A DNA stretch of 46,256 bases, taken from contig NZ_JAASTZ010000021.1 of assembly GCF_014322765.1 (NCBI RefSeq), positions 1 to 46,256 on the forward strand, read 5' to 3'. Origin of the DNA: Listeria immobilis. Its GTDB lineage: Bacteria > Bacillota > Bacilli > Lactobacillales > Listeriaceae. Below the pieces are notes generated by a model that saw only the letters and a list, made by a program, of their open reading frames with translations, was not told the DNA's origin and did not search any database. A program made the translations under genes and the position numbers. Shown here piece by piece: positions 38,815-45,954 of this stretch; within the stretch, counting starts at the first letter, position 1; every line of letters starts with the position of its first letter.

Positions 38815-39489
38815 TTATAAAAATTTAGTGCTGTTAATTTTATAACTTCCTTTTCCTTGATAATTCACAGTAATTGTAAAGTCTATTCTCATTACTTGCA
38901 AGCCCCAGTTTCCATAACCGCCTTTGATATTTGCTTTTACTCTTCCTTTATATTTTCCACCTGATACATAACAATACTTATCTTTGATACTTGAACTATA
39001 AAGGGCAAATAGTGGATTTTTATAATAGAGATAAGCTGAAATTCCAGAAGCCGAACTTACTCTTTTTCCACTAGTTTTGTATGAACTTCTAGCTGCCCAT
39101 TTCATCCAGGTAATTCCAAAAACTTTCATAGGTACATAAACCGTTTTATTCTTGCTTGCATATTGTTGCAAGCCGTTCCCTTCAACCAACGCCCCATTCC
39201 TAGTGACTTTTTTATCAAATTCACTAGGATTATTAACTAAATTAGTAACCTCTTTTTTCTTCGCTTTTGACATAGACATATAAATATCATAATTATTCTG
39301 TGCCTCTTGTTTAGTTAATCCTACACTATTATAATTTTCTAATTCATACAAAAAGTTTTTCTCTAAATCTGCTTGTGTCACCTTCTGATTTTCAGAAGCA
39401 CTTACATTGTGTTCTCCCAAAAAACTAAAAGGGAGAAATGATAATACAAATACTAACGCCAACACAACCATTTTATTTCTTTTTTTCAT
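38815..39489 (-). CDS. Secreted protein of unknown function (possible bacteriocin/toxin)
   Basis: 224 residues with a clear signal peptide (MKKRNKMVVLALVFVLSFLP, cleavage likely after VSA near residue 31). The mature N-terminal half is helical and polar (LTKQEAQNNYDIYMSMSKAK). The second half is rich in Tyr, Ser, Lys and Gly with beta character (SSYKTSGKRVSSASGISAYL, GKYKGRVKANIKGGYGNWG). No anchor. The downstream gene encodes a tiny membrane protein, a layout typical of secreted antibacterial protein plus immunity. ATG after AAAGGAG. Family not recognised. Confidence 0.6.
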   Translation of the reverse strand: MKKRNKMVVLALVFVLSFLPFSFLGEHNVSASENQKVTQADLEKNFLYELENYNSVGLTKQEAQNNYDIYMSMSKAKKKEVTNLVNNPSEFDKKVTRNGALVEGNGLQQYASKNKTVYVPMKVFGITWMKWAARSSYKTSGKRVSSASGISAYLYYKNPLFALYSSSIKDKYCYVSGGKYKGRVKANIKGGYGNWGLQVMRIDFTITVNYQGKGSYKINSTKFL

Positions 39490-39709
39490 CTCAATCCAAC
39501 TCCTTTTATCTATTTTTTATAATCAACAAGTGTCTTAAATAGTAAAAGATCTATTAATTGTGATTATATGCACAAACTTTATCACAACTTTCCGATTAAA
39601 TCAAACGTTAAATGATGGAGATGATGAATTTTTGTCCATACACCCTTTTAAATTGTGTTATTAATAAGTGCATTTACTTTTTACTAACTTTATGTAACAG
39701 ATTTATAAT

Positions 39710-40216
39710 TTACTTCTTATATTTATCTACTAAAGGTTTAAAATATAACTCTTCTCCTTTTTCTCTTGCAGCAATTGCTTCCTCTTTCGTGTTAAATGTA
39801 CCCAAATGATGTTCTTTTCCGGAAACAAATATCCGTGCAATCCATTTATTATCTTTAAAAGCAACACCTGTATGGCCACTTTTGTTATCTGATCTGATTT
39901 TTTTGTCTGAAATCATTGATATACGAGTATTCTCTACCAACTCGTTATTTTTCTTCATTGTTTCCTTTATCTTTTTTGAAGCTTCCTGATATTTCTGTTT
40001 CGTTGCGTTTTCCGTATTCTTTTTGCTGTTTTTCCTAGCTAATTCGCTTTTATAACAACCACAACTTTTCACACCACATTTTCGGTTTAAGTGACTCGTA
40101 GTAGTAATATATTGATTCCCACATTCACAATAGCATAGCCATTCACGTGAAGGCAATCTTTCGATGACTGTCAAACGGCCAATCTTGACCCCCGTTAAAT
40201 CCTGATTTTTTGCCAT
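39710..40216 (-). CDS. AP2-domain protein with zinc-ribbon-like N-terminus
   Basis: 168 residues starting at ATG 40216 (AAGGAG upstream). N-terminal part: KIGRLTVIERLPSREWLCYC, ECGNQYITTTSHL, SCGCYKS, a Cys-rich region as in phage HNH/AP2 proteins. A charged helical linker follows, then an AP2-type DNA-binding domain (GHTGVAFKDNKWIARIFVSG, KEHHLGTFNTKEEAIAARE). No HNH nuclease motif is present, so it is probably a DNA-binding protein or a degraded homing endonuclease. Last gene of the accessory block transcribed leftwards. Confidence 0.8.
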   Translation of the reverse strand: MAKNQDLTGVKIGRLTVIERLPSREWLCYCECGNQYITTTSHLNRKCGVKSCGCYKSELARKNSKKNTENATKQKYQEASKKIKETMKKNNELVENTRISMISDKKIRSDNKSGHTGVAFKDNKWIARIFVSGKEHHLGTFNTKEEAIAAREKGEELYFKPLVDKYKK

Positions 40217-40244
40217 AGCTGACACTCCTTCACCTAGCATAATT

Positions 40245-40505
40245 CTAATTTTGTGTTAAGCCAACGATAAATGCATAACCTACTGCTTTAAATACTTTTT
40301 CTTCTTGCAAGTCATTTTCTTCAAAAAAGGAAGGAATTTTCCTTTCTTTACTATATTCTAGCAATGTGTTCAAAAAAAGTTCTTTATCCCCTTTTTTAAC
40401 AATATTAGTCAACTTATAAAATAATGTATGATAATTACTTTTACTGATTAATTGCTTCTTTTTGTAATTTATTCCTAATTGAAAAGCTTGTTCTTCTATC
40501 GTCAA
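40245..40505 (-). CDS. Small helical protein, unknown
   Basis: 86 residues starting at TTG 40505, with AAAGGGG upstream. All-helical, ending FKAVGYAFIVGLTQN. The pattern LFYKLTNIVKKGDKELFLNT recalls the C-terminal part of some CRISPR-associated large subunits, but no other CRISPR component is present, so I attach no function. It follows the XRE-like gene by 4 bp and is probably co-transcribed with it. Confidence 0.55.
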   Translation of the reverse strand: MTIEEQAFQLGINYKKKQLISKSNYHTLFYKLTNIVKKGDKELFLNTLLEYSKERKIPSFFEENDLQEEKVFKAVGYAFIVGLTQN

Positions 40506-40509
40506 TGAG

Positions 40510-40791
40510 CTATCCCCTTTCTAGCAACAAATTAGTTTCGTCTTCTCCTATGAGCTGACTTAGCTCATATTCTACTTCGTATCGACATAATTTTGCAAAT
40601 ACATCATCTAAACTTAAATTTAACAATGAGGATAAAGCAATAATGACTTCTAATTTATAATCTGTTACAGAATCATTCCGATACTTTAAATTATAGAGAG
40701 TAGAGGACTTTAAGCCCTCTTCCCTCTCTACATCTAACATACTATAATTATATTCTTGCAGCAGTCGTTCCAACGGATATTTTTTCATCAT
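40510..40791 (-). CDS. XRE-like helix-turn-helix protein
   Basis: 93 residues. Residues 5-60 read LERLLQEYNYSMLDVEREEG, LKSSTLYNLKYRNDSVTDYK, LEVIIALSSLLNLSLDDVFA, a divergent XRE-type HTH. It may bind the paired palindromes CTCCTA-N2-TAGGAG found at 41570-41630 upstream of the operon. AAGGGG lies before the ATG pair at its start. Confidence 0.65.
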   Translation of the reverse strand: MMKKYPLERLLQEYNYSMLDVEREEGLKSSTLYNLKYRNDSVTDYKLEVIIALSSLLNLSLDDVFAKLCRYEVEYELSQLIGEDETNLLLERG

Positions 40792-40800
40792 GAATTCCCC

Positions 40801-41424
40801 TTACATCATTTTATCGTATAATTTAGAAGCACCATAACCAAACGTTTGTACCACCCATTTGCCGCTTGTAGCTTCTAAATAAGCTTCTTTATTCTCGTAA
40901 GTAGCAGGAAAATATCTTAGTTTAAATTCACATCTATTTGCTACATCACGCGCAATTTCAAAAGGTCTTCTATCAAGAAAAGTCTTCATTTCAATCTGAG
41001 GATAACCATCGTACCGATAAAAATCATGATCAGCAAAATAGTTTTCTAATTCTTCTAATAAAAAGGCTTTATCTATAAATACAGACTTTTCGTTGACTCG
41101 AATTTCAGTTTCTAATTCTACTAAATAATTGATAATTTTTTGCTTGAATCCAGCTTTTGTTTTTAAGTCGTATTCATCATCAAAAATAAAATTGGTTCTT
41201 GTGATTTCCCATTCCCCATCTGCGAAAAATTCAACATCTGGTTTTTCCTCATAATAAAAGCGTTTTACTACTAAACTAGAATTCAAAGGTTTTACGCTTA
41301 ACTCATAAATCTTTCTTCCATTCATAAAAATTAATTCTGCAAATTCATGAATCAAATTTTTATTCTCTACATTATCATGTCCATAGATTTTTTTTGCTAC
41401 TACTCTACCTGTTTTCGTTGTCAT
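40801..41424 (-). CDS. Hypothetical protein of the accessory operon
   Basis: 207 residues, soluble, with no recognisable motif. It has a mixed alpha/beta character (NLIHEFAELIFMNGRKIYEL, FLLEELENYFADHDFYRYDG) and many acidic residues. The ATG follows AAAGGAG. It heads a four-gene operon (with the XRE-like, 86-residue and AP2 genes). The leader contains two palindromic operators and, on the other strand, a possible small RNA gene. Confidence 0.6.
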   Translation of the reverse strand: MTTKTGRVVAKKIYGHDNVENKNLIHEFAELIFMNGRKIYELSVKPLNSSLVVKRFYYEEKPDVEFFADGEWEITRTNFIFDDEYDLKTKAGFKQKIINYLVELETEIRVNEKSVFIDKAFLLEELENYFADHDFYRYDGYPQIEMKTFLDRRPFEIARDVANRCEFKLRYFPATYENKEAYLEATSGKWVVQTFGYGASKLYDKMM

Positions 41425-41455
41425 TTTTCATCAATCTCCTTTAATTTTGGTTTGG

Positions 41456-41553
41456 TTGCTTTTAAAAAGAAAATACAATATACTAGTGCTATCAATCCAT
41501 TTTGGATTGGTTGCTGATGGCTTGAGTTACCGCTCAAGTCATCTTTTGTTTTT
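41456..41553 (+). ncRNA. Possible small RNA, antisense to the leader of the accessory operon
   Basis: Plus-strand promoter TTGCTT (41456-41461)-17 bp-TATACT (41479-41484). A terminator stem GATG-G-CTTGAG / CTCAAG-T-CATC (41516-41543) has a T tail. Predicted transcript of ~60 nt from about 41491, with a small AATCCA/TGGATT hairpin at its 5' side. It faces the minus-strand leader of the gene starting at 41424. Confidence 0.5.
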
Positions 41554-41569
41554 CTTTCTATATACATTA

Positions 41570-41630
41570 TCTCCTAAATAGGAGAATTTGTATATAGGTA
41601 AAAAGCATCATTTTCTCCTATATAGGAGAA
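41570..41630. promoter_or_regulatory. Paired palindromic operators CTCCTA-N2-TAGGAG
   Basis: TCTCCTAAATAGGAGA (41570-41585) and TTCTCCTATATAGGAGAA (41613-41630), centres 44 bp apart (about four helical turns). The first overlaps a GATAAT -10-like element of the minus-strand operon. Likely repressor sites. Confidence 0.6.
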
Positions 41631-41651
41631 CTTTAATAGAAAATTAGCCAT

Positions 41652-42146
41652 TTATATAAATTGTTTTGGTAACTTCGTATACTCATTAAACGTAAAAACA
41701 TCTTCTATAAAGCGATTGTCTAAATCTGTAAGTCGAACATCACAGCCTTTTTCTTGCAGCGCAATAATATGCCCTTTTAAATAGCCCAGTTTTGGCGTAA
41801 TGACACGTTCGTACCAGACAATATCATTTCTTTCTAACACTCGCTGCTTATACTCATGCATAACCGCTTCATCAAAAACATTCGGATATACATGCGTAAT
41901 TATTTGTGCATCTAAACAAGAAACCAACAACGGATTATCTGTAATGAAAATATAATCATAATAACCTATTTTTTGTTGAAGTTGAACAATATTAGCGCAT
42001 TGTTGAAAGAAGACATCTCGTTCTTCTGTAGACATACCTCTAATAGAACGACTTTCATTAAATTCTCGATCAAACATCGTATCTTTATTTAAAGAGAATA
42101 TGGTCGTTTTTCCCATACATGGGAATGCTGATATAATTTTTGTCAT
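41652..42146 (-). CDS. P-loop protein, possibly nucleotide kinase-like
   Basis: 164 residues starting at ATG 42146 with AAGGAG upstream. An N-terminal P-loop ISAFPCMGKTTIF resembles phage-type small kinases (SAFPGxGKT), with Cys in place of the usual Gly. Further on are YYDYIFITDNPLLVSC and a C-terminal alpha/beta part (GYLKGHIIALQEKGCDVRLT). Probably a nucleoside-phosphate or related kinase. Isolated in the accessory block. Confidence 0.65.
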   Translation of the reverse strand: MTKIISAFPCMGKTTIFSLNKDTMFDREFNESRSIRGMSTEERDVFFQQCANIVQLQQKIGYYDYIFITDNPLLVSCLDAQIITHVYPNVFDEAVMHEYKQRVLERNDIVWYERVITPKLGYLKGHIIALQEKGCDVRLTDLDNRFIEDVFTFNEYTKLPKQFI

Positions 42147-42242
42147 TTTAAAACTCCTTTTCATACATTTTTTTAGAAAAAAAGCAATGCATAAAGTATA
42201 TACATCGCCTTTTTTCTCTTAATTATTCATCTACAATACTCT

Positions 42243-42479
42243 TTAAAATACTCCACTTGTTCCACTGTATTCTAAAATATCAAACCCAAATTCTGTCCAG
42301 CCTTCATTCTCCATTATTTCTTCAATACTTTGCTCGCAATCTTCATAAACACCGATGGCAATATCATTTCCTAAAATCATTTCAATAGCTCTTAAGCATT
42401 TATTTTTATCGGAATCAATTATTATCACCCTATTATTGTCATCATAATCTATTAATACATATTGTTTCACGTTATCCAT
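42243..42479 (-). CDS. Small acidic protein, unknown
   Basis: 78 residues starting at ATG 42479, six bases after AGGAGG. Strongly acidic (DDNNRVIIIDSDKNKC, EDCEQSIEEIMENEGWTEFG). Acidic DNA-mimic proteins such as anti-restriction factors are common on conjugative plasmids, but no specific match is visible. Confidence 0.5.
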   Translation of the reverse strand: MDNVKQYVLIDYDDNNRVIIIDSDKNKCLRAIEMILGNDIAIGVYEDCEQSIEEIMENEGWTEFGFDILEYSGTSGVF

Positions 42480-42556
42480 TTTCATCCTCCTGCAGTTTAA
42501 TTTTTATACTACTTGCTCTCTAAGAAATCACTTATTTTTTCACTCTGTTTTTTATT

Positions 42557-42640
42557 AAGCAAAGATTGGAGAGGTTTTGCAAAGCAACACCGTTCCTATC
42601 TTTGCTTTTATCAACTGTAGCGCAGCGAAAGGCGATAGGC
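42557..42640 (-). repeat. 3'-UTR hairpin element, copy 2
   Basis: On the minus strand it starts 11 bp after the stop at 42651. Flank CAACTGTAGCGCAGCGAAAG-GCGATAGG (42612-42639 on the plus strand), then stem AAGCAAAGAT-T-GG / CC-T-ATCTTTGCTT (42557-42569 / 42595-42607). The loop GAGGTTTTGCAAAGCAACAC is nearly identical to that of copy 1, although the stem differs. Confidence 0.8.
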
Positions 42641-42650
42641 TCTTTAGCTT

Positions 42651-43052
42651 TTAATCATCAGAAAATAACTTATCTTCTAACGCTTCGATTCTAGAAATTT
42701 CAAGCATTGCTGCTTTATCTGAAACTTTTGTTAATCTTTGATAATCTAAATTTTTAGCATCGATTAAAATATCCTGAATAGAAGTAAACTGCTTGATAAT
42801 TAAAATATATTTTTTATCATGATTATTAAACTCTTGCTTTAAGGTCAAATCAGCTAAATCGTAATACGCTTTTACTTCATAATCTCCTAACGTTTCTTGA
42901 AAATTGATATTAAATGCTAAAGTTACTCTGTTTTTTAACTGAATTTCTTTTACAATTTTGGATCTAATGTCATCGTAATTGTATTTGTAAGCTTTTACCT
43001 CATACTTTGCTATTTCATCTATTAATTGTTCTAAATTGAATTCATTAGACAA
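42651..43052 (-). CDS. Hypothetical protein
   Basis: 133 residues starting at TTG 43052 with AGAGGTG upstream. A mixed alpha/beta soluble protein (KVTLAF-type strands near NRVTLAFNINFQETLGDYEV, ILIIKQFTSIQDILI). No family recognised. It follows the thermonuclease gene by 14 bp and is probably co-transcribed. It carries hairpin element copy 2 in its 3' region. Confidence 0.55.
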   Translation of the reverse strand: MSNEFNLEQLIDEIAKYEVKAYKYNYDDIRSKIVKEIQLKNRVTLAFNINFQETLGDYEVKAYYDLADLTLKQEFNNHDKKYILIIKQFTSIQDILIDAKNLDYQRLTKVSDKAAMLEISRIEALEDKLFSDD

Positions 43053-43066
43053 TGTTTTCACCTCTT

Positions 43067-43678
43067 TTAATTCGCTTGAAATCCATCATTTGTTACATAT
43101 CCTTGTTTAGACCAAATATTTTTCTTTTCTTCTTTTGCTGCCGCTTCTGCTTTTTTAAAGTCGCTTAGGTATCTTGTATTCGGCTCGTAAACATAAGCTA
43201 CTCTTGCATATCCTTCTTTTAACATCATTTCGTTAATATTTTTTCCATCTGCATATACGTAAGCAAGAACACGGCTATATTTATCTGTTGCTCCCCCAGC
43301 ATCATATTCTAGTGTTAACTTTTTGTTCGTAACTAATTCTTTCATGTAGTTACTCGCTTCTTTTGCATACGGTTGAACAGGAGTATTTGGTTTTACGCTT
43401 TCTGGTGTATCAATTAATAACAAGCGCACAGTTTTTGGTTTGGTTTCTCCCTCAAAAGTAACAGATAAAGTATCGCCATCAGTCACGTGATTTAGTTTGA
43501 CGGGAACGGTATTTTTTGGTGCTGCCGTCGCCTTTTCTTCTGTAAATGGAAGAAACGACTTAATACTAGTAACTGTTTGATTCATTTTTTCATACATATT
43601 GTCAATATGTATTACACCAAATCCACCAGTTATTGCTACAATAGCCATTGTTATTACCCATTTTTTCATTTTCCGCAT
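43067..43678 (-). CDS. Membrane-anchored or secreted staphylococcal-type thermonuclease
   Basis: 203 residues. An N-terminal hydrophobic segment (about 6-24) is followed by a linker and the SNase domain from about residue 58. Catalytic residues are visible: Arg and Asp/Glu in VRLLLIDTPES (R35, D40, E43 equivalents) and Arg in DKYSRVLAYVY (R87 equivalent). It would degrade extracellular or cell-surface nucleic acid. On a plasmid it may limit DNA uptake or supply nucleotides. ATG after AAGG; first ATG chosen. Confidence 0.9.
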   Translation of the reverse strand: MRKMKKWVITMAIVAITGGFGVIHIDNMYEKMNQTVTSIKSFLPFTEEKATAAPKNTVPVKLNHVTDGDTLSVTFEGETKPKTVRLLLIDTPESVKPNTPVQPYAKEASNYMKELVTNKKLTLEYDAGGATDKYSRVLAYVYADGKNINEMMLKEGYARVAYVYEPNTRYLSDFKKAEAAAKEEKKNIWSKQGYVTNDGFQAN

Positions 43679-43740
43679 TTGACCTTATCCTCTTTTCTTT
43701 AGATACTCCAAGCGGACAAATATCCGCTTGAAGTCTCGCA

Positions 43741-44034
43741 TTATTTTATATTTAAAAGTTGTAACAAACTATATCGTTCCATTTTCACAAAGTATTTACA
43801 GTATAAATTTTTTGTTTTTTTATTTTGAAATCTTATTTCTGTTTCATTCTTTTTTAAATAAATGAGCGAACGTTCTATCTCATTATCATTTAACATATTT
43901 TTATCAATCGTTCTTGCTATTTTCTCTATGTTTGTCTTCGCTTCTTGCTTTGTTAAATTCTCTTGATTATATACACATTTTTTATTGCCTTTCTCCGTTT
44001 CACAAATGACCTTAATTTTATAATATGGTAACAT
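43741..44034 (-). CDS. Small basic protein, unknown
   Basis: 97 residues starting at ATG 44034 (GGAG ten bases upstream; two in-frame ATGs lie closer). Lys-rich, with a predicted strand-helix fold (YYKIKVICETEKGNKKCVYN, TKQEAKTNIEKIARTIDKNM). No family recognised. Between it and the nuclease gene is a perfect 8-bp hairpin CAAGCGGA/TCCGCTTG near 43710-43731 without a T tail. Confidence 0.5.
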   Translation of the reverse strand: MLPYYKIKVICETEKGNKKCVYNQENLTKQEAKTNIEKIARTIDKNMLNDNEIERSLIYLKKNETEIRFQNKKTKNLYCKYFVKMERYSLLQLLNIK

Positions 44035-44095
44035 TTTCATCATTCTCCATTCTCTTATATATTTATTTTGTTTTCTTCTGTTGATTAGTACTTAC

Positions 44096-44332
44096 TTAAT
44101 CCCAGTAAGTGCCGTTATAAGTAATTACAACATGATTTTCATTTGCTTTAATAACTTGAAAATTAACTACTTCCATATAGCCGATTAGCAAATCTTCTGC
44201 TATACCAAATTCTTCACCTACAACATAATCATTATTATCATGTAATACAGTGTTAATTCTATTCATGTCTAAGCCCTCTATTTTTTCCAATTTCTTTTCT
44301 AATTCTGTAAGATTTGTTATTTCAAATTTCAT
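44096..44332 (-). CDS. Small protein, head gene behind palindrome copy A
   Basis: 78 residues starting at ATG 44332 with AGGAGG seven bases upstream; an upstream in-frame ATG lies in the duplicated leader and lacks a binding site. Acidic alpha/beta protein (KFEITNLTELEKKLEKIEG, NFQVIKANENHVVITYNGTY). Unknown family. It is the first gene after the duplicated palindrome, an arrangement shared with the gene at 45661-45945. Confidence 0.55.
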   Translation of the reverse strand: MKFEITNLTELEKKLEKIEGLDMNRINTVLHDNNDYVVGEEFGIAEDLLIGYMEVVNFQVIKANENHVVITYNGTYWD

Positions 44333-44344
44333 CTTAATTCCTCC

Positions 44345-44767
44345 TGTTTTTTGTTTTATTTTTTTGTTTTTTAGGTTTTTCAACCTGTTTTTTTAGGTTG
44401 TTTTTCTGAGCCGAAAAAGGGAATGCCTATTTCCGATTATTTAGAGTTCACCCTCTCTTTGATTTGATATGTTCCGTTTTTTCAGTGTAGTTATCGTCGC
44501 CTGACTGTCCGTCATTCCTGGAGGCTAAAAATAACAAGGGAGTGCTGTAGGAAAAAGTTTTTCTGCGAAGCGTTTAGAAAAAGTTTTTACGCCCCTTGTT
44601 ATTTTTTGCTGGAAGGAATAGGATACCAAAGGCGAGGATAACTGCGTTCACTGAAAAAACGGGTTATATCAAAGAGCAACGGACGAAATAATCGGAAATC
44701 GCCAGGCATTCTTGCTCTTGAACTTGCTTTTGATCTAAATAATTTGCTTTGCAAATTATTTCCATGC
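44345..44767. repeat. Palindrome copy A with leader, tandem repeats and hairpin
   Basis: A ~290-bp imperfect palindrome (44421-44711, outer ends GAATGCC/GGCATTC). Its ~120-bp arms share ATTTCCGATTATTT, CCGTTTTTTCAGTG, AGTTATCGTCGCC and AATAACAAGGG blocks. The 51-bp centre repeats AAAAAGTTTTT. On one side are two 12-bp repeats (CTTGCTCTTGAA, 44711-44734) and a hairpin AAATAATTTGC/GCAAATTATTT (44737-44761). On the other are CAACCT/AGGTTG and an A-rich leader to the next gene. About 99% identical to copy B (three differences over ~235 bp). Confidence 0.92.
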
Positions 44768-44950
44768 ACTTGATCACTGATTTTTGCTTTTTTGGCGCAT
44801 GCCAATCTTCCATTTTTTAGGGAAGTGCTTTTCTTCCCGTTGAAAAGGGTGCTTTTCCCTTTTCGTTCCTGGCTTGTACCACATTGGAAAACGCCTAAAA
44901 TGTCGCTTTCCAACGTGGTAATTCCAAGAACTAACCCTTAATCCTGCCTT
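44768..44950. other. Hairpin-rich region after the DUF3560-like gene
   Basis: Contains AAAAGGG/CCCTTTT near 44843-44863, GGGAAGTGCTTTTCTTCCC near 44820-44838 and a long ACCAC-A-TTGGAAA / TTTCCAA-C-GTGGT stem near 44877-44924. No gene. Probably transcription termination or single-strand structure. Confidence 0.5.
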
Positions 44951-45658
44951 TTAGTTTTCTTCTTCTAGTAAATTCTTAACAAACGCTTTATCTTCTTCCC
45001 CTCGCGCCGGATACATGCGAGAGATAAAGAAATCTCCATTTTCATCTATTTCCAAAGCTACTTTTTTAAGTCCTTTAACAAAATAGTAAATCGGCTTTTT
45101 CTTCCATTGATTAACGTCCCCGTTTTCTATTAATTCCTTTGTTTTAGAGCTAAGTTCTGTATTTTCCGCTTTCTCTTGCATGTCTTCTAACATGCTAATT
45201 TTATTTTTTAGTTTAGTAATCTCTGCTCCTTTTGTTCTTCTTTTAATTGCTGGCTTCGTTTTGTTGTAAGCTTTCGCCTCTTCATTTTCTTTTACTAATT
45301 CTTCCAATTTACTGCGGAAGTAATCTAAATTATTGACACTAGTTCTTGCGCCTACATTCGCGTAGCTAGAGCGACCAACTACATGAACATCTTTAATTAA
45401 TTCATTTTCTTCTTTATATGTTTCTACTTTTTCAAGCATTTCTATCCGTAATTCTTGTTTTTCTGCTTCCTCTAACAACTTATTTGATTTTGCATGTTTT
45501 CGGTTTACATCTTTATAAATATCTCTTCTTCCGATAATGTTTGGTTGTCCGAATGGGATTCTTGCATGTTCTTCTCGTATGGATATACCTAGTGAAGCTC
45601 TTTCATTATTTAATCTTTCCAGTTTACCTTTTGCTTGCTCCAATTTTGTTCTTTCCAC
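44951..45658 (-). CDS. DUF3560-like coiled-coil protein
   Basis: 235 residues starting at GTG 45658 (GAGGTGG upstream), two bases after the previous stop. The motif IPFGQPNIIGRRDIYKDVNR followed by KHAKSNKLLEEAEKQELRIE resembles the DUF3560 core (fPfGQPiLvGHHSexxHR), though the HHS residues are altered to RRD. Most of the rest is coiled coil. It ends in a small domain (PIYYFVKGLKKVALEIDENG). DUF3560 proteins are frequent on mobile elements; function unproven. Confidence 0.65.
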   Translation of the reverse strand: MERTKLEQAKGKLERLNNERASLGISIREEHARIPFGQPNIIGRRDIYKDVNRKHAKSNKLLEEAEKQELRIEMLEKVETYKEENELIKDVHVVGRSSYANVGARTSVNNLDYFRSKLEELVKENEEAKAYNKTKPAIKRRTKGAEITKLKNKISMLEDMQEKAENTELSSKTKELIENGDVNQWKKKPIYYFVKGLKKVALEIDENGDFFISRMYPARGEEDKAFVKNLLEEEN

Positions 45659-45660
45659 TT

Positions 45661-45945
45661 TTATGCCACCTCTTTTCTTTTATATGTCATAGTTACATTT
45701 TCGGTATCATTTCCTATTTTGTTTACTTCAAAAATGTATTTACATGTTTGTCCTTCATCCTCTTTTATTTCTTCTACAGTGAGTTCATTACCGATTTTAT
45801 AAGTTCCTTCGTTTAGTAAATAATTTAGACCCATTTCCATGCCAAGTATTTGATAATCTAAATCAAATACAAATAAATTATCTGTTTCCTCTAGTAAGTC
45901 TTGAATTAAAAGCTCCATATTTTCAATTTTTGCCTGTAATGTCAT
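45661..45945 (-). CDS. Small acidic protein, head gene behind palindrome copy B
   Basis: 94 residues. ATG after AAAAAAGGAG. Acidic (IENMELLIQDLLEETDNLFV, NELTVEEIKEDEGQTCKYIF), ending TYKRKEVA. Family unknown. Its leader is a duplicate of that in front of 44332. Acidic small proteins at such places could be anti-restriction DNA mimics, which is speculative. Confidence 0.55.
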   Translation of the reverse strand: MTLQAKIENMELLIQDLLEETDNLFVFDLDYQILGMEMGLNYLLNEGTYKIGNELTVEEIKEDEGQTCKYIFEVNKIGNDTENVTMTYKRKEVA

Positions 45946-45954
45946 GATTTTTTT

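Noticed and set aside
40245-40505. CRISPR-associated protein fragment
   Set aside because: A faint resemblance of one helix segment only; no other Cas component or spacer array.
43706-43735. Terminator between the 97-residue and thermonuclease genes
   Set aside because: The stem CAAGCGGA/TCCGCTTG is perfect but lacks a T tract on either strand, so it is more likely an mRNA structure.
44599-44913. 104-codon minus-strand ORF
   Set aside because: It lies across the palindrome arm and hairpin region, lacks a start signal, and is broken in the otherwise identical copy B.
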